Source of the DNA: Caballeronia sp. GAFFF1
Lineage (GTDB): Bacteria > Pseudomonadota > Gammaproteobacteria > Burkholderiales > Burkholderiaceae
Reading direction: 5' to 3'
Assembly (NCBI RefSeq): GCF_023630705.1
Contig: NZ_JALQEM010000018.1
Span: 1 to 64,000 of the forward strand
DNA length: 64,000 nt
The notes beneath the pieces were generated by a model. That model was not told the origin of the DNA, ran no database searches, and saw nothing but the letters and a program-made list of their open reading frames with translations. Each line of letters begins with the position of its first letter. Positions within the stretch are counted from its first letter, which is position 1. Positions 28,950-37,312 of this stretch are shown here, piece after piece. The translations under genes were made by a program, and so were the position numbers.

Positions 28950-30188
28950 ATGCGCCAGCGGCCCTCAGACGTTCCTACCTTACCCCTTCCCAGCCTTTCC
29001 GAGCCCTCCGGCGCGCCGCTTCCCGACGAGATCACACCGTTGTTGGGCAACCGCACGCCGCGACAGTTCATGCGGCGTTACTGGCAGAAAAAACCGCTTC
29101 TGATCCGTCAGGCGATCCCCGGCCTGTCGGCGCCCGTTCCGCGCGACGACCTGTTCGAACTCGCCGATCTCGACGACGTCGAATCGCGCCTCATCACGCA
29201 TTTTCGCAATACGTGGAATCTCGAGACCGGCCCGTTCGCGCCGGACGAACTGCCTTCCGTCAGGAAACGCGAATGGACATTGCTCGTGCAAGGCGTGAAC
29301 CTGCACGACGAGCGCGCGCATGCGCTGATGAACCGTTTTCGCTTCATTCCTGACGCGCGTCTCGACGACCTCATGATCTCTTACGCCACCGACGGCGGCG
29401 GTGTCGGTCCGCACTTCGACTCTTATGATGTCTTTCTGTTGCAAGTGCACGGCAAGCGGCGCTGGCGCATCGGCGCGCAGCGCGATCTCTCGCTAAAACC
29501 CGGCCTGCCGTTGAAAGTTTTACAGCACTTCGAGCCCGAAGAAGAATGGGTGCTGGAGCCGGGCGACATGCTGTATCTGCCGCCGCATATCGCGCACGAC
29601 GGTATCGCCGAAGGCGAATGCATGACGTGCTCGATTGGCTTTCGCGCCCCATCGGCTCGTGAACTCACCGCGCAGTTTCTCTATCACCTGGCAGAGCGCG
29701 CGGGCGAGGAATCGAACGGGGGCAAAGCCGATGCGCGCTACCGCGATCCTGCGCAGCCGCCGGTCGCGACGCCGGGCGAGTTGCCGGCGCTCCTCGTCGA
29801 GCGCGTTGGCGCGATCCTTGCGAAGCTCACCTGGAGTGAGAAGGACGTTGCGGAGTTTCTCGGAAGTTATCTGAGTGAGCCGAAAGCCAATGTCGTTTTC
29901 GATCCGCCGTCGCGCGCGCTTAATGAGCAAAAATTTGTTGAGAGGGCGAAAAAGACAGGGATCAGACTAGATAGAAAGACGAATTTGCTCTACAACACGC
30001 ACTCGTATTTCGTTAATGGCGAAGCGGCCGCGTTATCCGCAAAGGCTAAAAAGTGGCTGCCGGAGTTGGCCGACACAAGGCGTCTGGAAGCGAAACGCTT
30101 TGTAACACTTACAGACGATTCGGCAATGACATCCCTGCTGCACGAGTGGTATCGTGCGGGCTGGATTCAGACGGACCCGCCGGCCTGA
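28950..30188 (+). CDS. roxA: Ribosomal protein L16 arginine hydroxylase (JmjC/cupin oxygenase)
   Basis: A 412-residue 2-oxoglutarate/Fe(II) oxygenase of the YcfD/RoxA type, which hydroxylates an arginine of ribosomal protein L16. The N-terminal phrase TPRQFMRRYWQKKPLLIRQA is typical. The iron site is seen in GGVGPHFDSYDVFLLQVHGK (HxD) and in LYLPPHIAHDGIAEG (distal His). The C-terminal winged-helix-like part follows. The last 100 codons or so look more AT-rich (many AAA, TTT, GAA) than the rest. Its promoter must lie in the 33 bases shared with slyD or inside the slyD 5' end. Confidence 0.92.
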   Translation: MRQRPSDVPTLPLPSLSEPSGAPLPDEITPLLGNRTPRQFMRRYWQKKPLLIRQAIPGLSAPVPRDDLFELADLDDVESRLITHFRNTWNLETGPFAPDELPSVRKREWTLLVQGVNLHDERAHALMNRFRFIPDARLDDLMISYATDGGGVGPHFDSYDVFLLQVHGKRRWRIGAQRDLSLKPGLPLKVLQHFEPEEEWVLEPGDMLYLPPHIAHDGIAEGECMTCSIGFRAPSARELTAQFLYHLAERAGEESNGGKADARYRDPAQPPVATPGELPALLVERVGAILAKLTWSEKDVAEFLGSYLSEPKANVVFDPPSRALNEQKFVERAKKTGIRLDRKTNLLYNTHSYFVNGEAAALSAKAKKWLPELADTRRLEAKRFVTLTDDSAMTSLLHEWYRAGWIQTDPPA

Positions 30189-30293
30189 AACGCTTGGCGT
30201 GAAAGCGTCGCGCGATTCACCGAAGGCCCTGGTTTTGCTGTTCCGCAATACGAAAGTTTGTATGAGAAAGACAACGTACCGTCCCCGCATTTA

Positions 30294-30322
30294 TCGACGG
30301 TCGTTACGAAAGTGCCTATAAT
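30294..30322 (+). promoter_or_regulatory. Sigma-70 promoter of the Ala/Ser-rich lipoprotein gene
   Basis: A perfect -10 TATAAT at 30317-30322 is preceded at 17 bases by TCGACG (30294-30299, four of six matches to TTGACA). Transcription would begin near 30330 and give a leader of about 120 nt. Confidence 0.6.
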
Positions 30323-30341
30323 TTCCGGCCAAGCCGTGTAG

Positions 30342-30367
30342 GTCTCACACAAAAAGAATTGTGAGGC
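30342..30367 (+). promoter_or_regulatory. Leader hairpin upstream of the lipoprotein gene
   Basis: CTCACA (30344-30349) pairs with TGTGAG (30360-30365), with flanking G-C and G-T pairs possible, around an A-rich loop. It lies early in the predicted leader. It could stabilise the mRNA, bind a regulator or act as an operator dyad; I cannot choose. Confidence 0.4.
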
Positions 30368-30452
30368 TCCACAGCGGCCCAGGTCGGTGTTGGAGCACAC
30401 ATTACCGGTACTTTGCGCTGTTGCTTACCTTTAACCATAAAAGGACGTGATC

Positions 30453-30707
30453 ATGAAGAAATCCCTCCTCGTAGCATCCCTGTTGGCTGCTGTTGCCCTG
30501 GCTGCATGCAACAAGTCTAGCGATACGGCTGCTCCGAGCGCTGCAAGCGATTCGTCGGCTGCTTCGGCTCCGGCTGCTGCCGCTTCGGACGCAAACGCTG
30601 CTGCATCGAGCGCATCGGCCGCTGCAAGCGACGCAGCTTCGGCAGCTGGCGCTGCTTCGGACGCTGCTGCTTCGTCGGCTGCTCCGGCTTCGGGCGCAAG
30701 CCAGTAA
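30453..30707 (+). CDS. Small Ala/Ser-rich lipoprotein
   Basis: An 84-residue protein starting at ATG 30453 behind AAGGACG. A signal peptide with lipobox (MKKSLLVASLLAAVALAAC) leaves Cys20 as the lipidated N-terminus. The remaining 64 residues are almost only Ala, Ser, Asp and Gly (SDAASAAGAASDAA), a low-complexity extended or helical stalk. No known domain. It resembles abundant small envelope lipoproteins of Burkholderiaceae, perhaps a spacer analogous to Lpp-type proteins, but this is a guess. It has its own promoter and strong terminator, so it is a single-gene, possibly highly expressed unit. Confidence 0.8.
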   Translation: MKKSLLVASLLAAVALAACNKSSDTAAPSAASDSSAASAPAAAASDANAAASSASAAASDAASAAGAASDAAASSAAPASGASQ

Positions 30708-30766
30708 GGCCATCAGGCTTTACGCCAGCGCATGACGCCTGGCAGGGCCGCTTGATGCGGCCCATA

Positions 30767-30797
30767 CAAAAAAACCGGCTCGCGCCGGTTTTTTTGT
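30767..30797. terminator. Strong bidirectional terminator after the lipoprotein gene
   Basis: AAAAAAACCGGC and GCCGGTTTTTTT form a stem around a short loop with full T runs on both strands. It ends the lipoprotein transcript and can also terminate the minus-strand MBL gene that stops at 30819. Confidence 0.92.
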
Positions 30798-30818
30798 TTG
30801 TGCTCGCGGGTTCGCTGC

Positions 30819-31592
30819 CTATAGCGTCAACCAGTCGAAGCCATCCGCTTGCGATGCCACCACGACATCCTCCGCCGACGCGCCGAGCACCGCCGCGAGC
30901 GCGGCCTGCGCGAGATGCGGCAGATTGTTTTGCTGACTCAGATGCGCGGCCACCAGATGCCGCATCTTGGAACGATCGAGCGATGCGAGAATCGCGGCGG
31001 CGGCATCGTTATTCAGGTGTCCATGCGTCCCGCCGATGCGCGCCTTAAGCGACGCCGGATAGCGGCTTGCGGCAAGCATCGCGAGATCATGGTTGGATTC
31101 GAGCACGAGGGCGTCGCAACCGCTTAGAACGCTTGTGATATGCGGCGTCGCCACGCCGACATCAGTCAGGACACCGAGACGGCTCGCGCCATCCGAAAAG
31201 ACATACTGCAGCGGCTCGCGCGCGTCGTGCGGCACGGTGTACGGCAGCAGGCTGACATCGCCGATGGCGACGCTCTCGTCGCCCCACAGCACGCGCAGGT
31301 CGACCTTCGCTTCGTCTGCGCCGACCGCCCGCGCGGTGCCCCAGCTCATATACAGCGGAATGGACCACTTGCGCGCCAGCGTCAGCGCGCTGCCGATATG
31401 GTCCGTGTGCTCGTGCGTGATGACGATGGCATCGAGTTGCGCCGCAGTACACCCGAGCCGCGCGAGCCGGCGCTCGACTTCCTTCGCGGAAAAACCGCAA
31501 TCGAGCAGCACGCGCGTGGTGGTCGTGCCGCTCGTCGACTCGACGAGCAACGCGTTGCCCTCACTGCCGCTACCCAGACTGGCGAATCTCAC
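30819..31592 (-). CDS. MBL-fold metallohydrolase (YycJ/WalJ-like)
   Basis: A 257-residue metallo-beta-lactamase-fold hydrolase. The likely start is GTG 31592 (MRFASLGSGSEGNALLVEST), 19 bases after the bamC stop. Metal ligands sit in VITHEHTDHIGSAL (HxHxDH). The family phrase LVLESNHDLAMLAASRYPAS plus GGTHGHLNNDAAAAI marks the YycJ/WalJ group, exonuclease-like hydrolases linked to DNA metabolism in Firmicutes. The role in this lineage is not known. It is the last gene of the trpS-MTase-dapA-bamC run. Confidence 0.87.
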   Translation of the reverse strand: MRFASLGSGSEGNALLVESTSGTTTTRVLLDCGFSAKEVERRLARLGCTAAQLDAIVITHEHTDHIGSALTLARKWSIPLYMSWGTARAVGADEAKVDLRVLWGDESVAIGDVSLLPYTVPHDAREPLQYVFSDGASRLGVLTDVGVATPHITSVLSGCDALVLESNHDLAMLAASRYPASLKARIGGTHGHLNNDAAAAILASLDRSKMRHLVAAHLSQQNNLPHLAQAALAAVLGASAEDVVVASQADGFDWLTL

Positions 31593-31611
31593 AATCGCTT
31601 TGCGCCCGGGC

Positions 31612-32754
31612 TTAGTTGAGTTGCGCGTGGAGCAGCGACACGATGCGCTGTGCATCGGACGAGTTGTCCGGCTGGCCGTTCGCATCGACGACGGCGACCT
31701 GCGTGAGCGCATCCGCCTTCGGACGAACGTTCACGAGAAACTGACGCGTGGGCTTCGGCGAATTGCTGGAGAACAGCTTGCCGAGGAGACCTTCCTTCTT
31801 CAGCTCCGCCATCGAATCCGAATAGTGCACGTAGTAGATGCCCTTCTCGCGGTCGCGATTGTCGACCGTGAAGTTCGTGCGATCCAGCGCGAGGCCGACG
31901 CGCAGCCATGCGCGGTCGAACGGCTCCGCGAGATCCAGCGTCGAGGTGCCCGCCGTCTGCTCGACGGCCACCTTTGCGCCGGCGGGACGCGCCTGCGCGA
32001 TCAGCTGCTTCGATTGATCTTCGGTCAGGCCGAACTTCTGCATCATCTTCGCGAGGAACGCAGCTTCGAGCGCCGGATTGCGCGGACGCGTTTCCCAGCG
32101 CGACGACGTCTTGTCCTGACCCGTCAGCACTTCTTCCATCGCGCTATGCGTGACCGAGATATCGGTCGAGCCGTCCGACGCGCGATCCACTTGCGTGCGG
32201 AACATGTCGCGCGTGCCCGACGAATACGCGAAGTCGAGCAGCTTGCCGACGCTGTTGCGGAACCAGTCATTCGGAATATTCGCGCGATTCTCGGCCCAGT
32301 CGGTTGCCATGATGCCGGTCTGCGCCGAGTCGGTCTTCAGCGTGAAGCCGTTTTCGGTCCAGAACTCCTGCAACTGCGGCCAGACCTGATCCGGCGAACG
32401 GCCATCCACGACGAGCCAGCGGCGGTCGCCGTCGCTCTCGACGTGCATGCCGTAGGGGTCCTGCGCATTCGGCACGCCGAGCGTCAGGTTGCCTGCGGGC
32501 GTCGCGTTGCGCTGCGCGGTGCCGCCGAGCGTGTTGATCGGCGGCGGCGCGGCGTAACGCTGGCTGATGTCGGCCGTGCTCAGATCGGACGGCACGTTGA
32601 GCGACGGCGCGGTTTCAGCGGCCTTGTAGTTCACGCGATCAGGCGCGAGCCAGTCGTTCAGCGTGTCGCAACCCGCCAGCGAGAAGATGACGCCGGCGCC
32701 AAGCGACAGCACGCTCAGGCGTTTGGCTTGGGTAAGAAGAGTGGAGTGTTTCAT
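31612..32754 (-). CDS. bamC: Outer membrane protein assembly factor BamC (lipoprotein)
   Basis: A 380-residue lipoprotein of the BAM complex that inserts beta-barrel proteins. The start is ATG 32754 (MKHSTLLTQAKRLSVLSLGA), with lipobox SLAGC. The extended N-terminal segment DTLNDWLAPDRVNYKAAETA is the part known to contact BamD. Two helix-grip domains follow (DGRSPDQVWPQLQEFWTENG near 120; FDRAWLRVGLALDRTNFTVD near 290). The dapA-bamC order is conserved in proteobacteria. Confidence 0.92.
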   Translation of the reverse strand: MKHSTLLTQAKRLSVLSLGAGVIFSLAGCDTLNDWLAPDRVNYKAAETAPSLNVPSDLSTADISQRYAAPPPINTLGGTAQRNATPAGNLTLGVPNAQDPYGMHVESDGDRRWLVVDGRSPDQVWPQLQEFWTENGFTLKTDSAQTGIMATDWAENRANIPNDWFRNSVGKLLDFAYSSGTRDMFRTQVDRASDGSTDISVTHSAMEEVLTGQDKTSSRWETRPRNPALEAAFLAKMMQKFGLTEDQSKQLIAQARPAGAKVAVEQTAGTSTLDLAEPFDRAWLRVGLALDRTNFTVDNRDREKGIYYVHYSDSMAELKKEGLLGKLFSSNSPKPTRQFLVNVRPKADALTQVAVVDANGQPDNSSDAQRIVSLLHAQLN

Positions 32755-32940
32755 GAGGTCCTTCTTTGCTGCAGATGACGTGCTCTTACGCATGGCCTCA
32801 CGTCGGTCGCGCGTGCGAACGCGGGCAGGCGAGGCCGATGAGCGGCGGTTGATGACGGGTCGCGATCGCTTCGATCACATGCAGCGGCGCCGTCGAATTC
32901 GATGTGTCGTCGATATCGCGAGTGCGCCGCCGCGCTTCGG

Positions 32941-33894
32941 TCAAGCGAGCAGCCCGGCGCTTTGCAGCGCGCCACGCACGATGTCGTGAAAGCGCGCGTC
33001 GAGCGGCGTAAGCGGCAGGCGGATGCCGCCTTCCATGCGGCCGAGCGCTTGCAGCGCCCATTTCGCCGGAATCGGGTTGGATTCGCAGAACAGTTGCTTG
33101 TGCAGTTCCAGGAGGCTCAGATGAATGCGGCGCGCGGTCATCGCGTCACCTGCGAGCGCGGCGCGGCACAGCTCGCTCATCTGCTTCGGCGCGACGTTCG
33201 CCGTCACCGAGATATTGCCGTGGCCGCCGAGCAGCATCAGCGCGATGGCCGTGGGATCGTCGCCGCTGAAAATGGCGAAATCGGCCGGCGCGTGCTTGAT
33301 GAGATGCGCCGCGCGATCGATGTTGCCGGTCGCTTCCTTCACGCCGATGATGCCCGGCACTTCGGCCAGGCGCAGGATCGTCTCGTTGCTCATGTCGGCA
33401 ACGGTGCGGCCCGGCACGTTATAGAGAATCACCGGAAGATCGACGGCTTCCGCGATCGCGCGAAAGTGCCGATACATGCCCTCTTGCGTCGGCTTGTTGT
33501 AGTACGGCACGACTTGCAGCGTGGCATCCGCCCCGACTTTCTTCGCCTGCTTCGAGAGTTCGATGGCTTCAGCCGTCGAATTGCCGCCTGCGCCCGCGAT
33601 AATCGGGAACCGCTTGGCTGCGTGCTCGACTGCCGTCTGCACCATCAGAACGTGCTCTTCGACCGACAACGTGGCCGACTCGCCGCTCGTTCCCACGACG
33701 ACGAGCCCGTTCGAGCCCTGCTCGACATGCCAGTCGATCAGCTTACGAAACGCCGGCAGATCGAGACTACCGTCCTCGTGCATCGGTGTGACGATGGCAG
33801 GGATGCTGCCGCGAATCCGGAGGCCGCCGCCGGTTCCGCCGCTGGTTCCGCCGTTTGATCCGCCGTTCATTCCGCCGTTAGATCCGTTAGTCAT
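32941..33894 (-). CDS. dapA: 4-hydroxy-tetrahydrodipicolinate synthase with Gly/Asn-rich N-terminal extension
   Basis: A 317-residue TIM-barrel enzyme condensing pyruvate with aspartate semialdehyde in lysine and diaminopimelate synthesis. Motifs are [49 protein letters not shown] (catalytic Tyr) and [14 protein letters not shown] (Schiff-base Lys). The usual protein begins just before [11 protein letters not shown]; here 24 more residues of repeated Gly/Asn/Ser precede it ([14 protein letters not shown]), coded by repeated GGnGGn triplets. The only ATG is at 33894, so this extension is either translated or the real start is an internal non-ATG codon. Confidence 0.93.
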   Translation of the reverse strand: MTNGSNGGMNGGSNGGTSGGTGGGLRIRGSIPAIVTPMHEDGSLDLPAFRKLIDWHVEQGSNGLVVVGTSGESATLSVEEHVLMVQTAVEHAAKRFPIIAGAGGNSTAEAIELSKQAKKVGADATLQVVPYYNKPTQEGMYRHFRAIAEAVDLPVILYNVPGRTVADMSNETILRLAEVPGIIGVKEATGNIDRAAHLIKHAPADFAIFSGDDPTAIALMLLGGHGNISVTANVAPKQMSELCRAALAGDAMTARRIHLSLLELHKQLFCESNPIPAKWALQALGRMEGGIRLPLTPLDARFHDIVRGALQSAGLLA

Positions 33895-33957
33895 GAAACT
33901 CTATGAATTTAATCGTGAATTTAATCGCAAAGAGCGATATTACGCGATTGTAGCGGA

Positions 33958-34566
33958 TTAGCCCGCCAAATCGTAACGAGGCGAACCCGGAGACGTGTTA
34001 CCAACCGTGAGCGGTTTTTCGGCGCCGGACGGCACGCTATTCGTTGCCTGTGACTCGCGGACAGCGCAGATTCGCTGCACACAGGCAGCACGCGGACGTT
34101 CGACGTAACCATCTTCGTACGCGATCACGCGAAGCTGGCCGCGCACCGCGTCGAGCAATTCGCCGGGCGCGAGCAGAAACGCGGGATTCGATGGCTTGCC
34201 GATGCGCTCGTTGCCCGCCGCGAACGTCTCGTAGATGAGCACGCCGCCAGGCGCGAGCGCGTCGATCAGATGACCGAAGAGCGGCCGGTGCAGATAGTTC
34301 GTGACGACGACCGCGCCGAACCGGCGATCGGCCGAAAGCGGCCACGGCGCGCCTTCGAGATCGGCGGCGAGCGTCGTGACGCCTTCACAAGCAGAGAGCG
34401 ACGCAAGCGCCTCGACGTCGCGATCGAGCGCGAGCACCGCGTGACCGCGCCCGGCGAACCAGCGCGCGTGGCGTCCGCTGCCCGACGCGACATCGAGCAC
34501 GTGGGCGCCGGGCGCAACGAGATGCGCCCAGCGCGTGACCCAGCCCTTCGGCGTGCCGGCTTCCAT
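33958..34566 (-). CDS. SAM-dependent methyltransferase (class I)
   Basis: A 202-residue protein starting at ATG 34566, which shares one base with the trpS stop (TGATG), so the two are translationally coupled. Motif I is HVLDVASGSGRHARWFAGRG, followed by AVLALDRD; the post-I region FGAVVVTNYLHRPLFGHLID and GGVLIYETFAAGNERIGKP resemble TehB/thiopurine-type methyltransferases. The C-terminal 30 residues look unstructured. The substrate is unknown. Confidence 0.85.
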   Translation of the reverse strand: MEAGTPKGWVTRWAHLVAPGAHVLDVASGSGRHARWFAGRGHAVLALDRDVEALASLSACEGVTTLAADLEGAPWPLSADRRFGAVVVTNYLHRPLFGHLIDALAPGGVLIYETFAAGNERIGKPSNPAFLLAPGELLDAVRGQLRVIAYEDGYVERPRAACVQRICAVRESQATNSVPSGAEKPLTVGNTSPGSPRYDLAG

Positions 34567-35768
34567 CAGTTGTACGACAGGCCCATGGCTTCGCGCACGT
34601 CGCGCATGGTCTCCGTCGCGAACTTGCGCGCCTTGTCGCAGCCATCGGCGACGATCGCGCGCAGAAGCGACGGATCGTCCATGTACTTTTGCGCGCGTTC
34701 GAGCATTGGCTGCTGCTCGCGCAGGATGCCTTCGATCACCGGCTGCTTGCAGTCGAGGCAACCGATGCCCGCGCTGCGGCAGCCCTGCTGCACCCACTTG
34801 TGCGTCTCTTCGTCGGTGTAGACCTGATGCAGTTGCCACACCGGGCACTTGTCCGGATCGCCCGGATCGGTGCGGCGCACGCGCGCCGGGTCGGTCGGCA
34901 TCGTGCGCACTTTCTTCGTGATGGTCTCGGCGTCTTCGCGCAGGCCGATGGTGTTGCCGTACGACTTCGACATCTTCTGCCCGTCGAGGCCCGGCATGCG
35001 CGAGGCTTCCGTTAAGAGCACCTGCGGCTCGACGAGAATCAGCTTGCGCGCGCCTTCGAGATAGCCGAACAGGCGTTCGCGGTCGCTCATCGACAGGCTC
35101 TGCGATTCCTGCAGCATCGCGCGAGCTTGTTCGAGCGCCTCGTCGTCGCCTTCCTGCTGATACGCGACGCGCAGTTCGTGATACAGCTTCGCGCGCTTGC
35201 CGCCGAGCTTCTTCGCCGCTTCCAGCGCCTTCTCTTCGAAGTCCGGCTCCTTGCCGTAGAGATAATTGAAGCGGCGCGCGATCTCGCGCGTCATTTCGAC
35301 GTGCGGCACCTGATCTTCGCCGACCGGCACCAGCGACGCGCGATACAGCAGAATGTCCGCCGCCATCAGCACCGGATAGCCGAGAAAGCCGTACGTGGAC
35401 AGGTCCTTCTCCTTCAGCTTCTCGATCTGCTCCTTGTAGGTCGGCACGCGTTCGAGCCAGCCGAGCGGCGTGCCCATGCCGAGCAGGAGCGACAATTCCG
35501 CGTGTTCAGGCACGCGGCTCTGGATGAAGAGCGTGGCCTGCGCCGGATCGATGCCCGATGCGAGCCAGTCGATCAGCACTTCCCAGACGTTTTTCTCGAT
35601 GACCTCGGGCGTCTCGTAGTGCGTGGTGAGCGCGTGCCAGTCCACGACCGCGAAGAAGCACGGATACTCGGACTGCAGCCGCACCCAGTTTTTCAGCACG
35701 CCGTGATAGTGGCCGAGGTGCAGCGACCCGGTGGGCCGCATGCCGGAGAAGATACGGTCAGGGAACAT
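34566..35768 (-). CDS. trpS: Tryptophanyl-tRNA synthetase
   Basis: A 400-residue class I synthetase charging tRNA-Trp. Motifs are FSGMRPTGSLHLGHYHGVLK (HIGH-type), GYPVLMAADILLYRASLVPV, GEDQVPHVEMTREIARRFN and LDGQKMSKSYGNTIGL (KMSKS). It is about 65 residues longer than the E. coli enzyme because of a charged insertion (AAKKLGGKRAKLYHELRVAY) before the KMSKS loop, common in this bacterial branch. The M50 protease gene ends 4 bases upstream and the methyltransferase overlaps downstream. Confidence 0.97.
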   Translation of the reverse strand: MFPDRIFSGMRPTGSLHLGHYHGVLKNWVRLQSEYPCFFAVVDWHALTTHYETPEVIEKNVWEVLIDWLASGIDPAQATLFIQSRVPEHAELSLLLGMGTPLGWLERVPTYKEQIEKLKEKDLSTYGFLGYPVLMAADILLYRASLVPVGEDQVPHVEMTREIARRFNYLYGKEPDFEEKALEAAKKLGGKRAKLYHELRVAYQQEGDDEALEQARAMLQESQSLSMSDRERLFGYLEGARKLILVEPQVLLTEASRMPGLDGQKMSKSYGNTIGLREDAETITKKVRTMPTDPARVRRTDPGDPDKCPVWQLHQVYTDEETHKWVQQGCRSAGIGCLDCKQPVIEGILREQQPMLERAQKYMDDPSLLRAIVADGCDKARKFATETMRDVREAMGLSYN

Positions 35769-35772
35769 GATC

Positions 35773-36438
35773 TTAGGGAAAGAGTGAAGCGAAGGGATTC
35801 AGAATGGCCGACACCGCCGCATAGCCTACGTTCACGAGCGGGCCGAGCCAGAAGCGCGTCAGCGCGTTGGTCATGATGAGCGCCATCACGATCCAGAAAC
35901 CGTACGGCTCGATTTTCTGAAAGGCAAGCGACGCGCGCACCGGCAACAGCGCCGACAGAATGCGCCCGCCGTCGAGCGGCAGCAGCGGAAAGAGATTGAG
36001 CACGCCGAACACCAGATTCACGCCGACGCCTGCTGCCGCCATGCGCGTGAAGAACGGTTCATCGACATGAAAGGCGGCGAGCAGCACCGCGAGCACGCCC
36101 CACAGGAGCGCCTGCACGAAGTTGCTGCCCGGACCCGCCGCCGCGACCCACAGGCCGCCCCAGCGGGGATTGCGCAGATTGCCGAACGCGACCGGAACCG
36201 GCTTCGCGTAGCCGAACATGAACGCCCCGCTCGTCACGAAATACAGCACGATGGGAATGACGATGGTGCCAATCGGATCGATGTGGCGCATCGGATTCAT
36301 GGAAACGCGGCCGAGCACATAAGCCGTGTTGTCGCCGAGCAGGCGCGCGGCGTAGCCATGCGCGGCCTCGTGCAGCGTGATCGCGAAGATCACCGGGAGC
36401 GCGTAGACCGCGATGGTTTGTATCAGGGAAGGATCCAT
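35773..36438 (-). CDS. Site-2 protease family (M50) membrane metalloprotease
   Basis: A 221-residue polytopic membrane protein with the zinc motif HEAAH in ITLHEAAHGYAARLLGD and the second ligand region NLFPLLPLDGGRILSALLPV (PLDGG). No PDZ domain is present, so it belongs to the small YwhC-like group rather than RseP. About five to six hydrophobic segments are visible. Substrate unknown. It ends 4 bases before trpS and lies in the same run. Confidence 0.9.
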   Translation of the reverse strand: MDPSLIQTIAVYALPVIFAITLHEAAHGYAARLLGDNTAYVLGRVSMNPMRHIDPIGTIVIPIVLYFVTSGAFMFGYAKPVPVAFGNLRNPRWGGLWVAAAGPGSNFVQALLWGVLAVLLAAFHVDEPFFTRMAAAGVGVNLVFGVLNLFPLLPLDGGRILSALLPVRASLAFQKIEPYGFWIVMALIMTNALTRFWLGPLVNVGYAAVSAILNPFASLFP

Positions 36439-36535
36439 AGGGCGCTATTGTATCAAGCGGGCAGGCGTCGGCAGGCGCGGCGCGGCTTGCGCGCGGCGGT
36501 TCTTGCGTTGCGAAGGCGCAGGCGGAACGCCGCGC

Positions 36536-37165
36536 TCACGCCGTCAGGCCGAACGGCTCCAGACTGCCCCGGCCCGCGCGCACCAGCACCGGCTCGCCGC
36601 CCGTCAGGTCGATCACCGTGGACGGCTCGGCCGGGCACGCGCCCGCATCGATCACAAGTTCGATCTGCTTTTCCAGCCGCTCGCGGATTTCCTCGGCGTC
36701 GTTGAGCGGCTCGGTCTCGCCCGGCAGGATCAGGGTGGAGGCGAGCAGCGGCTCGCCGAGCGCGCCGAGCAGCGCGAGCGTGATCTCGTGATCCGGCACG
36801 CGCAGCCCGATGGTCTTGCGCGACGGATGCGACAGCCTGCGCGGCACTTCCTTCGTCGCCTGCAGCACGAACACGTACGGTCCCGGCGTGACCGATTTGA
36901 TCAGCCGATACTGCCGGTTGTCGACCATCGCGAAGTTGGCGAGCTCGGACAGATCGCGCACGAGCAGCGACAGCAGTTGCTTGTCGTCGATGCCGCGAAT
37001 GCGCCGCAGCCGCTCGACGGCGGTCTTGTCGTCCAGATGGCAGGCGAGCGCGTAGCTCGAATCGGTCGGCAGCGCGACGATGCCGCCGTCCTTGACGATC
37101 TGCACCGCCTGATTGATCAGACGCGGCTGCGGATTATCCGGATGAATGCGAAAGAATTGGGACAT
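36536..37165 (-). CDS. Sua5/YciO/YrdC family protein (threonylcarbamoyl-AMP synthase-like)
   Basis: A 209-residue protein with the YrdC fold: VKDGGIVALPTDSSYALACH, RLRRIRGIDDKQLLSLLVRD, SVTPGPYVFVLQATKEVPRR, RKTIGLRVPDHEITLALLGA, and ACPAEPSTVIDLTGGEPVLV. The beginning MSQFFRIHPDNPQPRLINQA matches the YciO branch, which is related to but distinct from TsaC; activity in t6A synthesis is therefore uncertain. It lies between the PHP phosphatase and M50 genes in one direction. Confidence 0.88.
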   Translation of the reverse strand: MSQFFRIHPDNPQPRLINQAVQIVKDGGIVALPTDSSYALACHLDDKTAVERLRRIRGIDDKQLLSLLVRDLSELANFAMVDNRQYRLIKSVTPGPYVFVLQATKEVPRRLSHPSRKTIGLRVPDHEITLALLGALGEPLLASTLILPGETEPLNDAEEIRERLEKQIELVIDAGACPAEPSTVIDLTGGEPVLVRAGRGSLEPFGLTA

Positions 37166-37312
37166 GGGGACGCCTTGTTGTGTCGTTCTTGCCCGTGGAC
37201 GCGTCGGCCTCGCGCGTGAGTGCGCGAGCGCGACGCTTCGGCCAAACCGTGCGTGCGATGGATGCCGTGAGGCAAGGACCGTGCGCGTGCGCGCAAGGCA
37301 CGCGCCGAGGTG

